Below are positions 42,240-50,414 of a stretch of 64,000 nt of DNA, piece after piece. The notes under the pieces were generated by a model, which had not been told where the DNA came from, searched no databases, and saw only the letters and a list, made by a program, of their open reading frames with translations. The position numbers and the translations under genes are program-made. The stretch covers positions 14,266 to 78,265 of the forward strand of contig JABAQQ010000017.1 in the NCBI GenBank assembly GCA_019187225.1, written 5' to 3'. Every line of letters starts with the position of its first letter. The first letter of the stretch is position 1. This DNA comes from Saprospiraceae bacterium. Lineage in GTDB: Bacteria > Bacteroidota > Bacteroidia > Chitinophagales > Saprospiraceae.

Positions 42240-42358
42240 GACGGTGGACGGTGGACGGTGGACGGTAGACGGTGGACGGTGGACGGTGGACGGTAGACGG
42301 TGGACGGTGGACGGTGGACGGTGGACGGTGGACGGTGGACGGTGGACGGTAGACGGTG
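42240..42358. repeat. Heptamer minisatellite GGT(G/A)GAC, about 17 units
   Basis: Same unit as at 18408 and 18792. It directly follows the DUF4920 stop codon and precedes a terminator hairpin. Confidence 0.95.
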
Positions 42359-42370
42359 TATAAAAAAATG

Positions 42371-42405
42371 AGAGCGACTTTCGGTTTGCCGGGAGCCGCT
42401 CTTTT
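42371..42405 (+). terminator. Terminator after the DUF4920 gene
   Basis: AGAGCGaCTTTCGG pairs with CCGGGAGcCGCT, followed by CTTTTT. Confidence 0.75.
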
Positions 42406-42441
42406 TCGATTAGTATGAGTGATATTGAGGATTTCCCGGAA

Positions 42442-44793
42442 TTAGTGGATGCTTATGCTTCGAGTTGCCATCCAACCGTAGCACCGGAAGTGAACAGAAT
42501 ACATTCCTTTGGGTAGTTCGCTTATATCCAATTCATATCTGAATGGAGAATCAATCTGTAACGCATAAGCCTTCAGCACTTGTCCAAAAGAATTCCATAT
42601 TTCCAACTGCGCATCGCCACAAAAACCTTCTGCCTGCATGATAAACCATCCACAGGAAGGATTTGGAAAAATTTTTACCTGCATTTTCCCTTCACTTTCC
42701 TGCGTCGAAACACTCAAGGCGACGACAATCAAGGTTGTATCCGAACCGGTGCAGCCATTGGCATCCGTGAACGTGTAGGCAATTTCATGCTGACCGGCAC
42801 CGGCGGCCATAGGGGAAAATTCGTCGCATGGGATGCCATCACACATGTAGGTTCCTCCATTCGGCGCTCCACAATCGAGCGAAAAAGCGGATGCCGTATC
42901 ATATACAACGGCAGGTAAACAGTCGAAAGAAACCTCCGGCAATTCATTCACCACAACGTTTTCCATGTCCAAACCGGTGCAACCCTGCAGATCAGTCACG
43001 GTAACCGAATATTCGCCTGATGCAGCAAGATTTGCATCAGGAATAATGACAGTTACCTGGGTAGAAGTAAAACCACCCGGGCCTTGCCAAAAATATGCGA
43101 CGCCTCCGCTCGCCGTCAGCATCAGCACATCTCCTTCGCACAAAGGGGCGTTTGAAGCGATACCGGCATCGGGCGAAGGCAGCACGGTCAGCGTATTGGA
43201 AACGACAGGATTCGCCGAAGGGCAGGCAACCGAAGAAGTCAGGATACAGGTAATAGCGACACCCGGCTCCAAAGTGGTGGTGTATGTGGGACTGTTGCCT
43301 CCCGTATTGTTCCCGTTCAATTGCCACTGATAGGAGGGTGTATTGCCGCCACCGGTAGCCGTTGCTGTGAAAGTAATGGGCACTCCTGAGCACAAGGGCG
43401 CGGTTGCGGAAATGCTCACGCTCACCTCTGTCATGGGCGTAACCTGAAGTACGGCAGCCGCGCTGCTCACCGTAGCACCCGAAAAATCACTGACCACACA
43501 GGTATAAGTCCCTCCATGGGCTGTCGTCGCATTGACGAGTGTGAAAATGCTGTCCGTTGCATTGGGAATGTTGATACCATTTTTCTTCCATTGATAACTC
43601 AACCCTGTTCCGCTGGCTCCTACAGAAAATACCACATCGGTTCCTGCGCATACACTGGCGCCCAATGGTTGTAACGTGATGGCAAGCGGAACGTACAACG
43701 GCGCGCCAAATTCGTAAGCGCCCATATCCGCAGTGGCCGTGCCGTCGCCGTTGCCATCCCAGATACGGGCGTTGCCGTCGAGGTCGGTGGGAAAATCGAC
43801 GGGCGTGTTGGTTCCGGCGTCTATACAGAGCGAGGTGGGTTGGAGGCGGTAATTACCATTAGCGGGATCGGTAAAGCTAGGGTCGGTGTTGATATTGTTG
43901 GAGCCGGGCCAGTTACCGCCGATGTTTGAATAGGAGACATCAGAATTGACTGCGTAAAGGTTATCAAAATTGCCATTAAGTGTACTATTACCCCAAATAA
44001 TTGAATTCGTGATAGATACAGCGCCCTGGGCATAAATACCCCCTCCTTCGGTTTTAGCTGAATTTCCTGAGATTGTGCAATTGATAATCATTGGTGGAAC
44101 CGGATTCGGGTCAATACCGATAAATATTCCACCTCCTTCCACTTCTGCCACATTATCAGAAATCAAACAGTTAGAGATGATCATTGAGGAGTAAGAAACA
44201 GTTATACCGCTACCAGATGGAAGTACAGGATTTCCGCCATTGTTTATAATAATACAATTCCTAATAACAGGGGCAGAATTGGTGCCGCCCGGGCAGGTAA
44301 TGCCTTTGCCATTAAATCTAATTATACAATCATTGATAATCGGCATAGTAGTAAAAATTCCTATGCCTATGAAATTGTTCTCAAGAATGCAATTTCGAAT
44401 GGAAATGGATGATCCAAGGTAAATTCCATATCCCCCTGTACCAGGCGCACCGCTTCCAATAATGCGAAATCCGGTGATTTCAGTGTTTGGGCCCTCACCG
44501 CTGTGAACATAGAAGCCTTTCATGGCTCCCTGGCAATCAATTGTAGTGTTTTCAGGGCCTTCCGCTGATATTACCGCGATTTCTTTTCCAAGCAAATCAA
44601 TATTGGTATTCCCTGTTCCGGTCCAAGTCCCGGGTCCGACCAATATCGTATCCCCATTGCTGGCGAAAAGGATGGCTTGCTGGATATTGGGATAATCACC
44701 GGGCACGTAAACCGTAGCAGCGTGGGAGAAAGAGAAACTTAAAAGATACAGGAGGGAGGTAGAAAAGGAATACAAGGAAAGGCTGTGCTTCAT
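42442..44793 (-). CDS. Secreted beta-helix / Ig-like T9SS cargo protein
   Basis: The 783-residue protein from MKHSLSLYSFSTSLLYLLSF has a signal peptide ending near SFSHA. Residues 25-300 are a right-handed parallel beta-helix (NIQQAILFASNGDTILVGPG, then PbH1-type turns such as IRNCIIINNGGN and ISNCLISDN). Residues 340-420 carry LADIAN-like concluding repeats and an Ig-like domain (GTDVVFSVGASGTGLSYQWKK). Two more Ig/PKD-like domains follow. A T9SS type A sorting domain ends the protein (VKIFPNPSCGWFIMQ ... LPKGMYSVHF). Polysaccharide or surface binding is plausible but unproven. Confidence 0.88.
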   Translation of the reverse strand: MKHSLSLYSFSTSLLYLLSFSFSHAATVYVPGDYPNIQQAILFASNGDTILVGPGTWTGTGNTNIDLLGKEIAVISAEGPENTTIDCQGAMKGFYVHSGEGPNTEITGFRIIGSGAPGTGGYGIYLGSSISIRNCILENNFIGIGIFTTMPIINDCIIRFNGKGITCPGGTNSAPVIRNCIIINNGGNPVLPSGSGITVSYSSMIISNCLISDNVAEVEGGGIFIGIDPNPVPPMIINCTISGNSAKTEGGGIYAQGAVSITNSIIWGNSTLNGNFDNLYAVNSDVSYSNIGGNWPGSNNINTDPSFTDPANGNYRLQPTSLCIDAGTNTPVDFPTDLDGNARIWDGNGDGTATADMGAYEFGAPLYVPLAITLQPLGASVCAGTDVVFSVGASGTGLSYQWKKNGINIPNATDSIFTLVNATTAHGGTYTCVVSDFSGATVSSAAAVLQVTPMTEVSVSISATAPLCSGVPITFTATATGGGNTPSYQWQLNGNNTGGNSPTYTTTLEPGVAITCILTSSVACPSANPVVSNTLTVLPSPDAGIASNAPLCEGDVLMLTASGGVAYFWQGPGGFTSTQVTVIIPDANLAASGEYSVTVTDLQGCTGLDMENVVVNELPEVSFDCLPAVVYDTASAFSLDCGAPNGGTYMCDGIPCDEFSPMAAGAGQHEIAYTFTDANGCTGSDTTLIVVALSVSTQESEGKMQVKIFPNPSCGWFIMQAEGFCGDAQLEIWNSFGQVLKAYALQIDSPFRYELDISELPKGMYSVHFRCYGWMATRSISIH

Positions 44794-45030
44794 AATCCTA
44801 AGTTGAAAAAACAGTTGAACATTCGTCGGACGAAAAATCGTCCGGCGAATCAAGCAGGTTAGAGAATATAAAATCGATTTGGTGTACGTGGATCGTCTTC
44901 CGGTTATACTATTACCCGCTCACCTCAAGAAGTGACACACTTTGCAGCATTTTTTTACCTTCGTCAAAAATTTCCCCTTTTTTCGTCACCTTTTTTACTG
45001 CGGCATTAACTAACTACAACCGGGCACACC

Positions 45031-45636
45031 ATGCCGAAAGCCCGTTTCACAGATGAAGACATCATTCGCCGCTTGCAGTCGGGCGACGCAAGACGAGTGG
45101 AGGAAACGACTGCGTACCTGCTCGGGCAATATCGGGGCATGGTTGTCAAATTGGCGCACCGCCTGAGCGAGGGTGTGGAGCCGGAAGTGGATACCATACT
45201 CGATGAAGCACTCTCCATTGTGGTGCAGCATGTTCGAAACGGAAAATACAAGCCGGAAAAAGGAGCAGCCCTGAGTACGTATTTTCATGCCATCGCCACG
45301 AATATTCTCTCGAACATACTCCGGCGGCGACGCTACAATAAGGAACTTCCGGTATCCGAATTTCCGCCCGAAAGGCCATTACTTACCCTGCCTGAAGCGG
45401 AAAAAATGATGAACTCGGCAGATGCCCGGAAAAAAGTGGCCGCCGCCATTCAACGCCTGGACCCGGTTTGCAGGCAAGTACTGACAGGGATTTATTGGGA
45501 AGACCAGTCCATGCGCGAAATTGCCCATGAACTGAATAAGTCCGAAGACGTTGCCAAACAACGCCACCACCGTTGTTTGAAAAGGCTTCGGGAATTGCTC
45601 GACAACGACTTCAAAAACTGGTTCAACGAAAAATAA
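45031..45636 (+). CDS. ECF-type RNA polymerase sigma factor
   Basis: The 201-residue protein has region 2 (residues 20-95; LLGQYRGMVVKLAHRLSEG ... GAALSTYFHAIATNILSNILRRRRY) and region 4 (130-190; RLDPVCRQVLTGIYWEDQSM, REIAHELNKSEDVAKQRHHR). The product of the next gene, 6 bp away, has an anti-sigma-like N-terminus with a membrane helix, so the two probably form a sigma/anti-sigma pair. Target promoters are not identifiable by eye. Confidence 0.88.
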   Translation: MPKARFTDEDIIRRLQSGDARRVEETTAYLLGQYRGMVVKLAHRLSEGVEPEVDTILDEALSIVVQHVRNGKYKPEKGAALSTYFHAIATNILSNILRRRRYNKELPVSEFPPERPLLTLPEAEKMMNSADARKKVAAAIQRLDPVCRQVLTGIYWEDQSMREIAHELNKSEDVAKQRHHRCLKRLRELLDNDFKNWFNEK

Positions 45637-45642
45637 ATACCA

Positions 45643-47292
45643 TTGGAATATCCTGACAGCACACCAGAATACATCAGGGACTTCCTGAAAGGACGCCTCA
45701 CAGCAGCAGAAGCAAAAGCGTTCCAACAGCGCATGGCCAACGACCCGGCGCTGGAAAAGGAAGTGGCGCTAGCCTGCATCCTCCTGGGTGGACTGGAGGA
45801 GATCAACCGGCAGCAACGGCGGCGGCGTCAATGGCAAAAAAGAATATGGATCGGCACCGACTTGTTTGTTTGTGCTATCCTCATTGGCATTATTATCACA
45901 GGTATTTCGCCTCCCGTAATCAAAAGTCCTCCCCCGCTCATAGGTGTTTCCGTTGCGTGGAATGAGCACGGGGAAGTTGTAGCAGGCGGTCAATATCGGG
46001 GGACGAGGATGTTGGGCGCTTTCCCCCTCGATAGTTTCGGCAAGCAAGACCTCTTTGTGGCCCGGTGCGACACCTTCGGACAGATTTTATGGCGCAAAAC
46101 TTTTGGCAGCGCCGGAGGCAACGACTATCTGACCAAAATCGCGCTGGACGGCGAAGGCAACACTATTTTAACAGGGGGCTTGTTCGATAGTGCCTTTTTT
46201 GGCAACCGGTTGGTCAGGGCAGTCGGGAAAGCAAACAGTGGAGAAGGCGATTTTTTTGTCGCCAAACTCAATGCTTCCGGCGACGTGATATGGCTCGACC
46301 ATTCCGGCGGCGTGATGATTCCGAACAAACAAACCGGGGTTAACATGGGCACAGCCGTTACAGTGGATCGGGAAAACAACGTCATTGCCACAGGCATGTA
46401 CATCGGATCGCCTGTATTGGGCCATATCACCCTGCCGGTTGGCGGCCCTATCGAAGACCTTTACCTTGCCAAATATGACAACGACGGAAATCTGCTGTGG
46501 GCTGCTGCTGCCACCTGCGATTACAACATTTATGCAAACAGCATTGCGACCGACCCGGAAGCGAACATTTATCTGACCGGTTTCTTCGGGCATCACAACC
46601 TGGGCGGAAAGGCTTATTTTGAAAATATCACGCTCCAAAGTTATGGCGGACGCGATATTTTCATTGCCAAGTACGATCCGTTTGGAAAATTGCTGTGGGT
46701 AAAGCAGGCCGGGGCGCCCAATCGCAACAGCCAGGATTCCGGCAGAGGAATCATATCGGACGGTAGCGGCAATTGTTACGTGACAGGCTGGTTCGAAGGT
46801 ACTCCTGTTTTTGCGGACACACTTGAACATCCAATAGGAAAGAGAGATGCCTTTTTAGCGAAATACGACGCCAACGGCAATCTGCTGTGGGTGCGAACGA
46901 TGGGTGGGCAACAAAACGATCAGGGTAATTCCGTTTGCCTCGACGCCGAGGGCAACATCTATTGCGCCGGGCATTTCAGCGGGACAGCGATTTTTGGTTC
47001 GCGCAACTTGAAAAGCAGGGGCGATAATGATGTATTTATCGCGAAATACAACAAGGATGGTGTTTTTCAATGGGCCAAACATGCCGGCAGCAGCGATTCG
47101 GAATGGCAGATGGACAGCGCACACGACCTTGCCCCCGGCCCCAACGGATGGCTTGTGTTCACGGGTATGTTTTCCGGTCAGGAAGTATTCTTTGAAGAGA
47201 CGCCTATTGCCTGCAAAGGAGAAAAAGGCGTTTTCCTGGTTTACTTTGACAAAGATGGCAATGTTAAAAAAATAGAACTGCTGCCGGTTTGA
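45643..47292 (+). CDS. Membrane anti-sigma-like protein with SBBP beta-propeller
   Basis: The 549-residue protein starts at TTG, six bases after the sigma gene stop. The first 60 residues (FLKGRLTAAEAKAFQQRMAN) resemble the cytoplasmic anti-sigma helix of Bacteroidota regulators. One transmembrane helix follows (TDLFVCAILIGIIITGI). The rest is seven or more SBBP propeller repeats with D-A/P-x-G-N blades (ALDGEGNTILTGGL, KYDNDGNLLWAAAA, KYDANGNLLWVRTMGG). The propeller would sense an extracytoplasmic signal or partner and control release of the sigma factor; this is inference. Confidence 0.75.
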   Translation: MEYPDSTPEYIRDFLKGRLTAAEAKAFQQRMANDPALEKEVALACILLGGLEEINRQQRRRRQWQKRIWIGTDLFVCAILIGIIITGISPPVIKSPPPLIGVSVAWNEHGEVVAGGQYRGTRMLGAFPLDSFGKQDLFVARCDTFGQILWRKTFGSAGGNDYLTKIALDGEGNTILTGGLFDSAFFGNRLVRAVGKANSGEGDFFVAKLNASGDVIWLDHSGGVMIPNKQTGVNMGTAVTVDRENNVIATGMYIGSPVLGHITLPVGGPIEDLYLAKYDNDGNLLWAAAATCDYNIYANSIATDPEANIYLTGFFGHHNLGGKAYFENITLQSYGGRDIFIAKYDPFGKLLWVKQAGAPNRNSQDSGRGIISDGSGNCYVTGWFEGTPVFADTLEHPIGKRDAFLAKYDANGNLLWVRTMGGQQNDQGNSVCLDAEGNIYCAGHFSGTAIFGSRNLKSRGDNDVFIAKYNKDGVFQWAKHAGSSDSEWQMDSAHDLAPGPNGWLVFTGMFSGQEVFFEETPIACKGEKGVFLVYFDKDGNVKKIELLPV

Positions 47293-47337
47293 GCACTTTC
47301 GGTTCAACTTATTTGCTATTTGCCCGCAGCTCTCACT

Positions 47338-48957
47338 TCAATACTGCTTCACCGACGTCACATAGTACATATCCATCTGCCCCTTGTTTTTGGCGGCGAT
47401 CTTGCCCCTGTGCTGCCACTCGAACTCGTATTTGGTCAGCCAATAGGTATCTTCGCTTACGTTGACGCGACCGGGGTCGCAAGCCTCTTCCATGCGGGCT
47501 GCTGTGTTCACCGTATCGCCCCAGATGTCGTAGGCGAATTTTTTGTCGCCCACTACCCCTGCCACTACGGGCCCTGTGTGAATGCCGACACGGGCTTCGA
47601 AGTAAGGCAGTCCCTGGCTTTGGCGTTCGGCCTTGACATGGAGGAGAAAATCCTGAATTTCAAGCGCTGCTTTCACCATATCCGAGGGGCTGGCGTTCAT
47701 ATCGGAAAGGCCGCTGGCGCAGATATAGGCGTCGCCGACGGTTTTGATCTTTTCGATGCGGTATTTGCCGATGATGTTGTCGAAGTTGGAAAAACAGAAA
47801 TCGAGTTCTTCCACGAGCATTTCAGGGCTAAGCCGCTCGGCCACATTGGTAAAGCCGATGAAATCGGTGAACATGACGGTCGCCTGGTCGTATTTACGGG
47901 CGGCGACTTTGTTGCGGGTTTTGAGTTCCTGCGCAATCGCAGGCGGCAGGATGTTGAGCAGGAGATTGTCGCTTCGCTTTTTTTCTTCCTCTATAAGTAT
48001 GTTTTTTTCGGCCAATTCGTTGGCTGCGCGTTTTTTGGCCCGAAAACGAAAGTAGAACAATCCGGCCAGCACCAACACGAAAGCGGCGACCAAAGCGAGG
48101 ATGTTGCGCAGATAATCGCCGCGTTCCTGGGCGAGTTGGGCTTCTGCCAACAGACGTTTCTGTGTTTGAATTTCGCGTTCCTGTTCGGCGAGTACGGCTT
48201 TGGCGACTACCTGCTCTTTGGTCATAAATTCCAGGTTGGAGCCGGTGACACGGGCAATGGAATCGAGTCGTTGTTTTTCCTGGGATATCTGGCTGATGGC
48301 CGCTTCTTTTTGCGTCAACTCCTGTTGCGTTTTGTCCTGCACTTCCTTGAGTTGGGTCTGGTAGGTCGTTTCGAGCACCTGGGTTTGACCCGTGAGTTGG
48401 GCAATTTGTTCGCGCAAGGTACGGTTGTCGGCTTCGGCAGCGGCCAATTGGTTCTCGAGTCTGCGTACGGCATCACCGCCGCTGCGTGCACCGCCGCCCG
48501 ATGTCTTTAGGTAATTGACGGTTTCACGACTCCATTTGAGGGCTTCGCGATAGTCGTTCTGCTTCAGGGCGATGTCCTGCAATTTTTCCGTAGAATTGAG
48601 GGCCACGTCGCGCAGGCCGTAGTTGCGGGCGGAATTCCAGGCATGCTGGTATTCGGTAGAGGCTGCACGATAGTTGCGCGACCGGTAGTACGCTTCGGCG
48701 CCAAGGTAGGCAGCATCGGCTTCACGGCGTTTGTCGCCGATCTCGGTAGCCAGCTGACTCGCCTGCTGGGCATAAGTGGCGGCCTTGGTGGGATTGGAAG
48801 CGAGTAGTTTTTCAGCGATCTGATAAGAAAGCGTCATTTTCTCGTTTTTGGTGCCGGCGCGTTTCAATCGCGCTTCCAGTTCGCTGACAGATTGAGCGGA
48901 AAGCAGTCCGGCGCTGAAAATGACCAGAAGAAAAACAAAGGCGGATTGATGTTTCAT
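47338..48957 (-). CDS. Class III adenylate cyclase with TPR and coiled-coil sensor part
   Basis: The 539-residue protein from MKHQSAFVFLLVIFSAGLLS has a signal anchor. TPR-like helices (about 25-160), a long coiled coil (165-270), a membrane helix (ILALVAAFVLVLAGLFYFRF, about 280-300) and the cyclase domain (330-535) follow. Metal-binding aspartates lie in MFTDFIGFT (about 363) and TVGDAY. The lysine in EKIKTVGD and aspartate in YDIWGDTVN specify ATP, and NTAARM carries the transition-state Asn and Arg. So cAMP synthesis is expected. Confidence 0.9.
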   Translation of the reverse strand: MKHQSAFVFLLVIFSAGLLSAQSVSELEARLKRAGTKNEKMTLSYQIAEKLLASNPTKAATYAQQASQLATEIGDKRREADAAYLGAEAYYRSRNYRAASTEYQHAWNSARNYGLRDVALNSTEKLQDIALKQNDYREALKWSRETVNYLKTSGGGARSGGDAVRRLENQLAAAEADNRTLREQIAQLTGQTQVLETTYQTQLKEVQDKTQQELTQKEAAISQISQEKQRLDSIARVTGSNLEFMTKEQVVAKAVLAEQEREIQTQKRLLAEAQLAQERGDYLRNILALVAAFVLVLAGLFYFRFRAKKRAANELAEKNILIEEEKKRSDNLLLNILPPAIAQELKTRNKVAARKYDQATVMFTDFIGFTNVAERLSPEMLVEELDFCFSNFDNIIGKYRIEKIKTVGDAYICASGLSDMNASPSDMVKAALEIQDFLLHVKAERQSQGLPYFEARVGIHTGPVVAGVVGDKKFAYDIWGDTVNTAARMEEACDPGRVNVSEDTYWLTKYEFEWQHRGKIAAKNKGQMDMYYVTSVKQY

Positions 48958-49151
48958 CACTGAATAATTCACGGTATCCGGGGGTTGCGGTTAGAGCAGA
49001 ATATGCCCACAAACGAGGAATTGCAAAAGTTGTTATCCTGAGTGGCTGAGCAAAGGTCGAAGATTTTTGTTTCCGGCCAACGATTTCTCCGGTCAAATGG
49101 CGTTTTGAAAAGCCCTACTTTTGTCCCGCCTTAACTTCTCACCACAGCAGC

Positions 49152-50270
49152 ATGAAAATAAAACCGTTCCGGGTGACTTACCCGAATTTTGATTTTATCG
49201 CTTCGCCCGATTCATTTTGCGACGACGCGAAATATTCCTTCCGCGAATTTCAGGCCAATGGTTTTTTTGAAAAAGCCCCGAAAGACGCCTTGTATATTTA
49301 TCAGATCGAAACCGATGAACGCAAGCACACCGGCCTGGTCGCACTGAATGAAGTAGAAGATTTTTTTGCCGGAAAAGTAAAAAAACACGAAAAAACGCTC
49401 AGCGAACGCGAACAAAAGCAGATGCAACTTTTTTTGCAATGGAACGCCATTTTGAAGCCCGTGCTGCTCACCTATCCGCCTGTGCCGGACATCAGCCTCT
49501 GGCTGGAACACTTCACCGAGGCACACAAACCGTTGTTTTCCACCCGCTTCGCGAAAGACCGCCAAACCCACGCCGTCTGGATGATCACCGACCCAGGCGA
49601 TATACGGCAACTGCAGAACCTGTTTAAAACGCATGTACACGGGACCTATATAGCAGACGGGCATCATCGCACCACGACGATCGCGCTGCTCCACGAACGA
49701 CTGAAAGACAAAAGCCGGGAATTTGATTTCGGCAACCTGTTTTGCGCCTTTTTTGCCTCCGACCAATTGGACATACTCGACTACAACCGGGTGGTGGAAG
49801 GCTTGAAAGACGTGAGCCCCACTCATTTCATGGTCAAAATGTCCAAAATTTTTGACCTCGACGTGTTGGAAGCGCCGCGCAAACCGCTTCAAAAACACGA
49901 GATCGTGATGTATGCCCAAAAACACTGGTACAGCCTGCACTGGAAAGAATCGGTGCTGAAATCCCATGCCAAAGACCGCGTAGTACTGGACGCTACCCTG
50001 CTCAACGAATTTGTGCTCGACCAGATCTTCGACATCCGCGACGTGCGTACCGATAAACGCATCACCTACGTGGAAGGCGCCAGAGGACTGGACGGTGTGC
50101 GAAAAGCCGTCAATGAAAGCGACGACCGCATCGGCTTTATGCTCTTTCCCGTCATATTTGACGACATGATGCGCCTGGCCGATGCGGGGGAAAGCCTGCC
50201 GCCCAAAAGCACTTACTTCGAGCCGCGCCTGAAAAGCGGAATGTTGGTGAAGATGCTGAAGGAAGGATAA
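49152..50270 (+). CDS. DUF1015-family protein
   Basis: The 372-residue protein has the DUF1015 order: IKPFRVTYPNFDFIASPDS at the start, then YIYQIETDERKHTGLVALNE, and THVHGTYIADGHHRTTTIAL with the conserved GHHR histidines. FMLFPVIFDDMMRLADAGE precedes the end. In Bacteroidota it often neighbours serine-biosynthesis genes (serA/serC), which are not present here. Biochemical function is unknown. Confidence 0.92.
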   Translation: MKIKPFRVTYPNFDFIASPDSFCDDAKYSFREFQANGFFEKAPKDALYIYQIETDERKHTGLVALNEVEDFFAGKVKKHEKTLSEREQKQMQLFLQWNAILKPVLLTYPPVPDISLWLEHFTEAHKPLFSTRFAKDRQTHAVWMITDPGDIRQLQNLFKTHVHGTYIADGHHRTTTIALLHERLKDKSREFDFGNLFCAFFASDQLDILDYNRVVEGLKDVSPTHFMVKMSKIFDLDVLEAPRKPLQKHEIVMYAQKHWYSLHWKESVLKSHAKDRVVLDATLLNEFVLDQIFDIRDVRTDKRITYVEGARGLDGVRKAVNESDDRIGFMLFPVIFDDMMRLADAGESLPPKSTYFEPRLKSGMLVKMLKEG

Positions 50271-50413
50271 GGGATTGGGGATTGGGGATTGGGGATTGCG
50301 GATTGGGGATTGCGGATTGGGCTGAAAACCATCTAACCGCTTCGTTGTTTCGCTTTTTTCCGAAATTTACCCCGTCTACCCTCTACCGTCTACCCTCTAC
50401 CGTCTACCGTAAA
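50271..50413. repeat. GATTGGG and GTCTACC heptamer runs before the RND pump gene
   Basis: GATTGGG/GATTGCG units run 50275-50320 after the DUF1015 stop. GTCTACC/CTCTACC units run 50371-50409 and end 5 bp before the pump start codon. Confidence 0.9.
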
Positions 50414-50414
50414 C

